Assembly (NCBI GenBank): GCA_036274195.1
Contig: DASUGD010000209.1
Location: forward strand, 1-64,000
Length of the DNA stretch: 64,000 bases
Reading direction: 5' to 3'
DNA from: JAJKIV01 sp036274195
GTDB taxonomy: Bacteria > Gemmatimonadota > Gemmatimonadetes > Gemmatimonadales > Gemmatimonadaceae
Below, piece after piece: positions 62,364 to 64,000 of this stretch. The notes beneath the pieces are model-generated. The model saw nothing but the letters and a program-made list of their open reading frames with translations, was not told the origin of the DNA and made no database searches. The translations under genes were made by a program, and so were the position numbers. Position 1 is the stretch's first letter. Each line of letters starts with the position of its first letter.

Positions 62364-63499
62364 TTGCCCACCGTCGCGATGACGATGGGCTTGTCGACGA
62401 CATCGTGCTGCTGGTCGAACGCGATGCGACCCGTGACCCCGCTCGCGGCATCCCGCGAGCTTCCAATGGAGGCGAGATAGTCCCGGACGCCCGCTCGCGT
62501 CGTGCCGCCCTCGAGCGCCGCGCGACCGATCAGCATCGTCGCATCGTACGCGAGCGCCGAGCGCTGCTCGGGCATCACGCCGTATTTTCGCGTGAACGCG
62601 GCGACGAATGCTTTTGCCGTGGGCGACTCTGCGCGCGACGCCTGAAAGAAGGCCACGTAGCGCACCCCGGCGAACTCCCGCGCCTGAGCCTCGAGCTCCG
62701 ATATGGCGTCGCCGCCGAGGATTGGTGTTTCGGCGTTGATCGCGCGGAGCGAACGCACGAAGCCGGCGAGGTCGGCTGGCGAGCCCGGAAAGAGCACGAT
62801 CTGCGGGCTGGTGAGCTTGATGATGCCGGCGTACGCCCGCCAGTCGTTCATGTCGGCGAAGTGCGGGTTCTTCTCCAGAACGATGCCCCCGCCCGCGGTG
62901 AACACTTCGGTGAACGCGGCGCTCCAGCCGCGCCCGTACGAATCGTTCCGGTACATGATGGACGCGCGCTTGAGGCCTAACGAATCCAGCACGTAGCGCG
63001 CTGCCGCCCGGCTCGAGGCGGCGTCACTCGGGCAGACCCGGAAGAGCCACGAGCTCAGGCCCGTGAGCGCCATGCTGGTCGATGTGGGTGAGACGGCGGC
63101 GAGGGCGTGCCGGCCGCCACCGTCCTCGTCGGAGTAGATCGGCGCGGCCTCGCGGCTGCTTCGGCTGTCGGCCGGCCCCACCACGGCCACGACGGAAGGG
63201 TCGTCGCGAAACGCGGCGGCAATCTCCACGGCGCCGGTCGCCCGCTCTGGCGGCTTCGCGAGCTCGAAACGGCGTCCACCCTCGGCGTTCAGCTGGTCGA
63301 TGGCCAACTCGGCTCCCCGAAGCACGGTCTGCATGTTCGGGCGCTTGAGATCGGCGGCGATGCCGATGCGGATCGTGTCGCCGTCGCGTCCCCTCGGGGC
63401 ACACCCTGAGCCCACGACTGTGCCGAGACCGAGCGCCGCGATCATTGCGCGACCGGAGCGTGTGCTTGGGATGGCAAGGAATGCCGTGCGGGGCCTCAT
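62360..63499 (-). CDS. Periplasmic-binding (branched-chain amino acid type) lipoprotein
   Basis: A 379-residue lipoprotein (leader AMIAALGLGTVVGSGC) with a type I periplasmic-binding fold: IRIGIAADLKRPNMQTVL, VVAVVGPADSRSSREAAPIY, RASIMYRNDSYGRGW and SPQIVLFPGSPADLAG. There is no permease or ATPase gene beside it. Its TGA overlaps the start of the chemoreceptor, so it probably serves as that receptor's ligand-binding partner. The start was set at ATG 63499; GTG 63550 would extend it. Confidence 0.86.
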   Translation of the reverse strand: MRPRTAFLAIPSTRSGRAMIAALGLGTVVGSGCAPRGRDGDTIRIGIAADLKRPNMQTVLRGAELAIDQLNAEGGRRFELAKPPERATGAVEIAAAFRDDPSVVAVVGPADSRSSREAAPIYSDEDGGGRHALAAVSPTSTSMALTGLSSWLFRVCPSDAASSRAAARYVLDSLGLKRASIMYRNDSYGRGWSAAFTEVFTAGGGIVLEKNPHFADMNDWRAYAGIIKLTSPQIVLFPGSPADLAGFVRSLRAINAETPILGGDAISELEAQAREFAGVRYVAFFQASRAESPTAKAFVAAFTRKYGVMPEQRSALAYDATMLIGRAALEGGTTRAGVRDYLASIGSSRDAASGVTGRIAFDQQHDVVDKPIVIATVGK

Positions 63500-63551
63500 G
63501 CCTTCGAGGACGAAGTGCCCGAACGTCGGGAAACGTGAGCGTGCTCTCACA

Positions 63552-63757
63552 TGGACTGGCGACTGGCGACTGGCGACTGCCGGGGACGGGGGACGGACCG
63601 GGAAACGGGAAACGGAAAGAGCGCGTCATTCCGAGCGCAGCGCCGCAGGTGCGGAGGCGAGGAATCGCCGTCCTCCCGGGAGAGGGCCTCGGTTCCCAGT
63701 TCCCAGTTCCCCGTTCCCCGTTCCCCGTTCCCAGTTCCCAGTCCCCAGTCGGACTCG
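63552..63757. repeat. Mosaic heptad and REP intergenic element (inverse of 50117-50343)
   Basis: GCGACTG words, GGGACGG words and GGAAACG words are followed by the REP-like unit CATTCCGAGCGCAGC...GCGAGGAATCGCC. Then come CAGTTCC and CCGTTCC words. The order and content mirror the element at 50117-50343 in reverse complement. It ends just before the helicase gene. Confidence 0.85.
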
Positions 63758-63769
63758 CTTTACTTCGGG

Positions 63770-64000
63770 GTGCCCTCCTCCCCGCTCCCCATCCATGCCG
63801 TTCTCCCCGATCTCGCCGCCGCGTTAGGCCGCGGCACGAGCGCGGTGCTGCAGGCGCCACCCGGCGCCGGGAAGACCACCGGCGTGCCACCCGCACTGCT
63901 CGATGCGCCATGGCTCACGGGGAAGAAGATCATGATGCTGGAGCCGAGGCGGCTCGCCGCCCGCGCGGCCGCCCGGCGGATGTCTCAACTGCTCGGCCAG
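63770..64000 (+). CDS. hrpB: HrpB-type ATP-dependent RNA helicase, N-terminal part
   Basis: The window ends in an open frame of 77 codons. PIHAVLPDLAAALGRG is followed by Walker A in QAPPGAGKTTGVPPALL and by MMLEPRRLAARAAARRM, which is the usual N-terminal arrangement of HrpB/DEAH-type helicases. The start is taken as GTG 63770; an ATG is not available in frame nearby. The rest of the gene lies outside the window. Confidence 0.83.
   Translation, partial: MPSSPLPIHAVLPDLAAALGRGTSAVLQAPPGAGKTTGVPPALLDAPWLTGKKIMMLEPRRLAARAAARRMSQLLGQ

Overview
The window is GC-rich (roughly two thirds G+C), almost fully coding, and carries no rRNA, tRNA, CRISPR array, phage or transposase gene that I can see. 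Its mix of Tat- and Sec-exported sugar enzymes, many lipoproteins, LVIVD-repeat and YVTN beta-propeller proteins, DUF4142 and FecR-type proteins suggests a Gram-negative soil bacterium, most likely Gemmatimonadota. That placement is an inference from gene content and style, not from a marker gene.

Layout. 0-5 kb: a CHAD-CYTH protein, an ATP-grasp enzyme and a radical SAM/HhH protein boxed by a long inverted repeat. 5-12 kb: a cupredoxin lipoprotein, a porin, a copper-site protein overlapping a membrane Ser/Thr kinase, and a two-subunit GMC oxidoreductase. 12-16.6 kb: DUF4142 lipoprotein, SDR, zinc alcohol dehydrogenase, hydrolase, small proteins. 16.8-29.7 kb: a sugar block with a GH31 enzyme, a DUF1080 protein, a Tat-exported clan GH-D-like galactosidase, a sodium-solute symporter, a sugar nucleotidyltransferase, a galactokinase, a dienelactone-hydrolase-like lipoprotein and two coupled Tat-exported TIM-barrel isomerases. 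29.9-36 kb: an LVIVD/YVTN gene pair, an outer-membrane barrel, an L,D-transpeptidase and an SGNH lipoprotein. 36-44 kb: a MetR-like regulator divergent from a class V aminotransferase, a TetR regulator divergent from a DHFR-like reductase, a GH3 lipoprotein and an ABC pair. 44-51.6 kb: a 33-bp-repeat protein, a lipoprotein, an amino acid permease, a hybrid sensor kinase, an EamA transporter and a GlsB-type protein. 51.8-64 kb: a second LVIVD/YVTN pair, a serine hydrolase, a tandem duplicated small family, a sigma-like/FecR fusion, a periplasmic-binding lipoprotein coupled to a chemoreceptor, and the start of an HrpB-type helicase.

The plus-strand genes from 20.4 to 26.5 kb read as one route: release of galactose by the exported glycosidase, uptake by the symporter, phosphorylation by the kinase and nucleotide activation. 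The GMC pair, DUF1080 protein and TIM-barrel proteins are the family set expected for exported 3-keto-glycoside breakdown, although they are scattered.

The strongest non-gene signals are two repeat systems. The first is an octamer, CGTTAGGC, found about 44 times on both strands, inside genes and at stop codons. The second is a family of intergenic elements built from degenerate 7-nt words (GGGAATC, GGGATGA, GGGAACT, GCGACTG, GGCAGAC, GGTTACT and others). At each locus the word on one arm is matched by its complement on the other arm, around a few conserved cores. These elements fill the gaps between convergent genes, supply stop codons, and run into the coding ends of several proteins.
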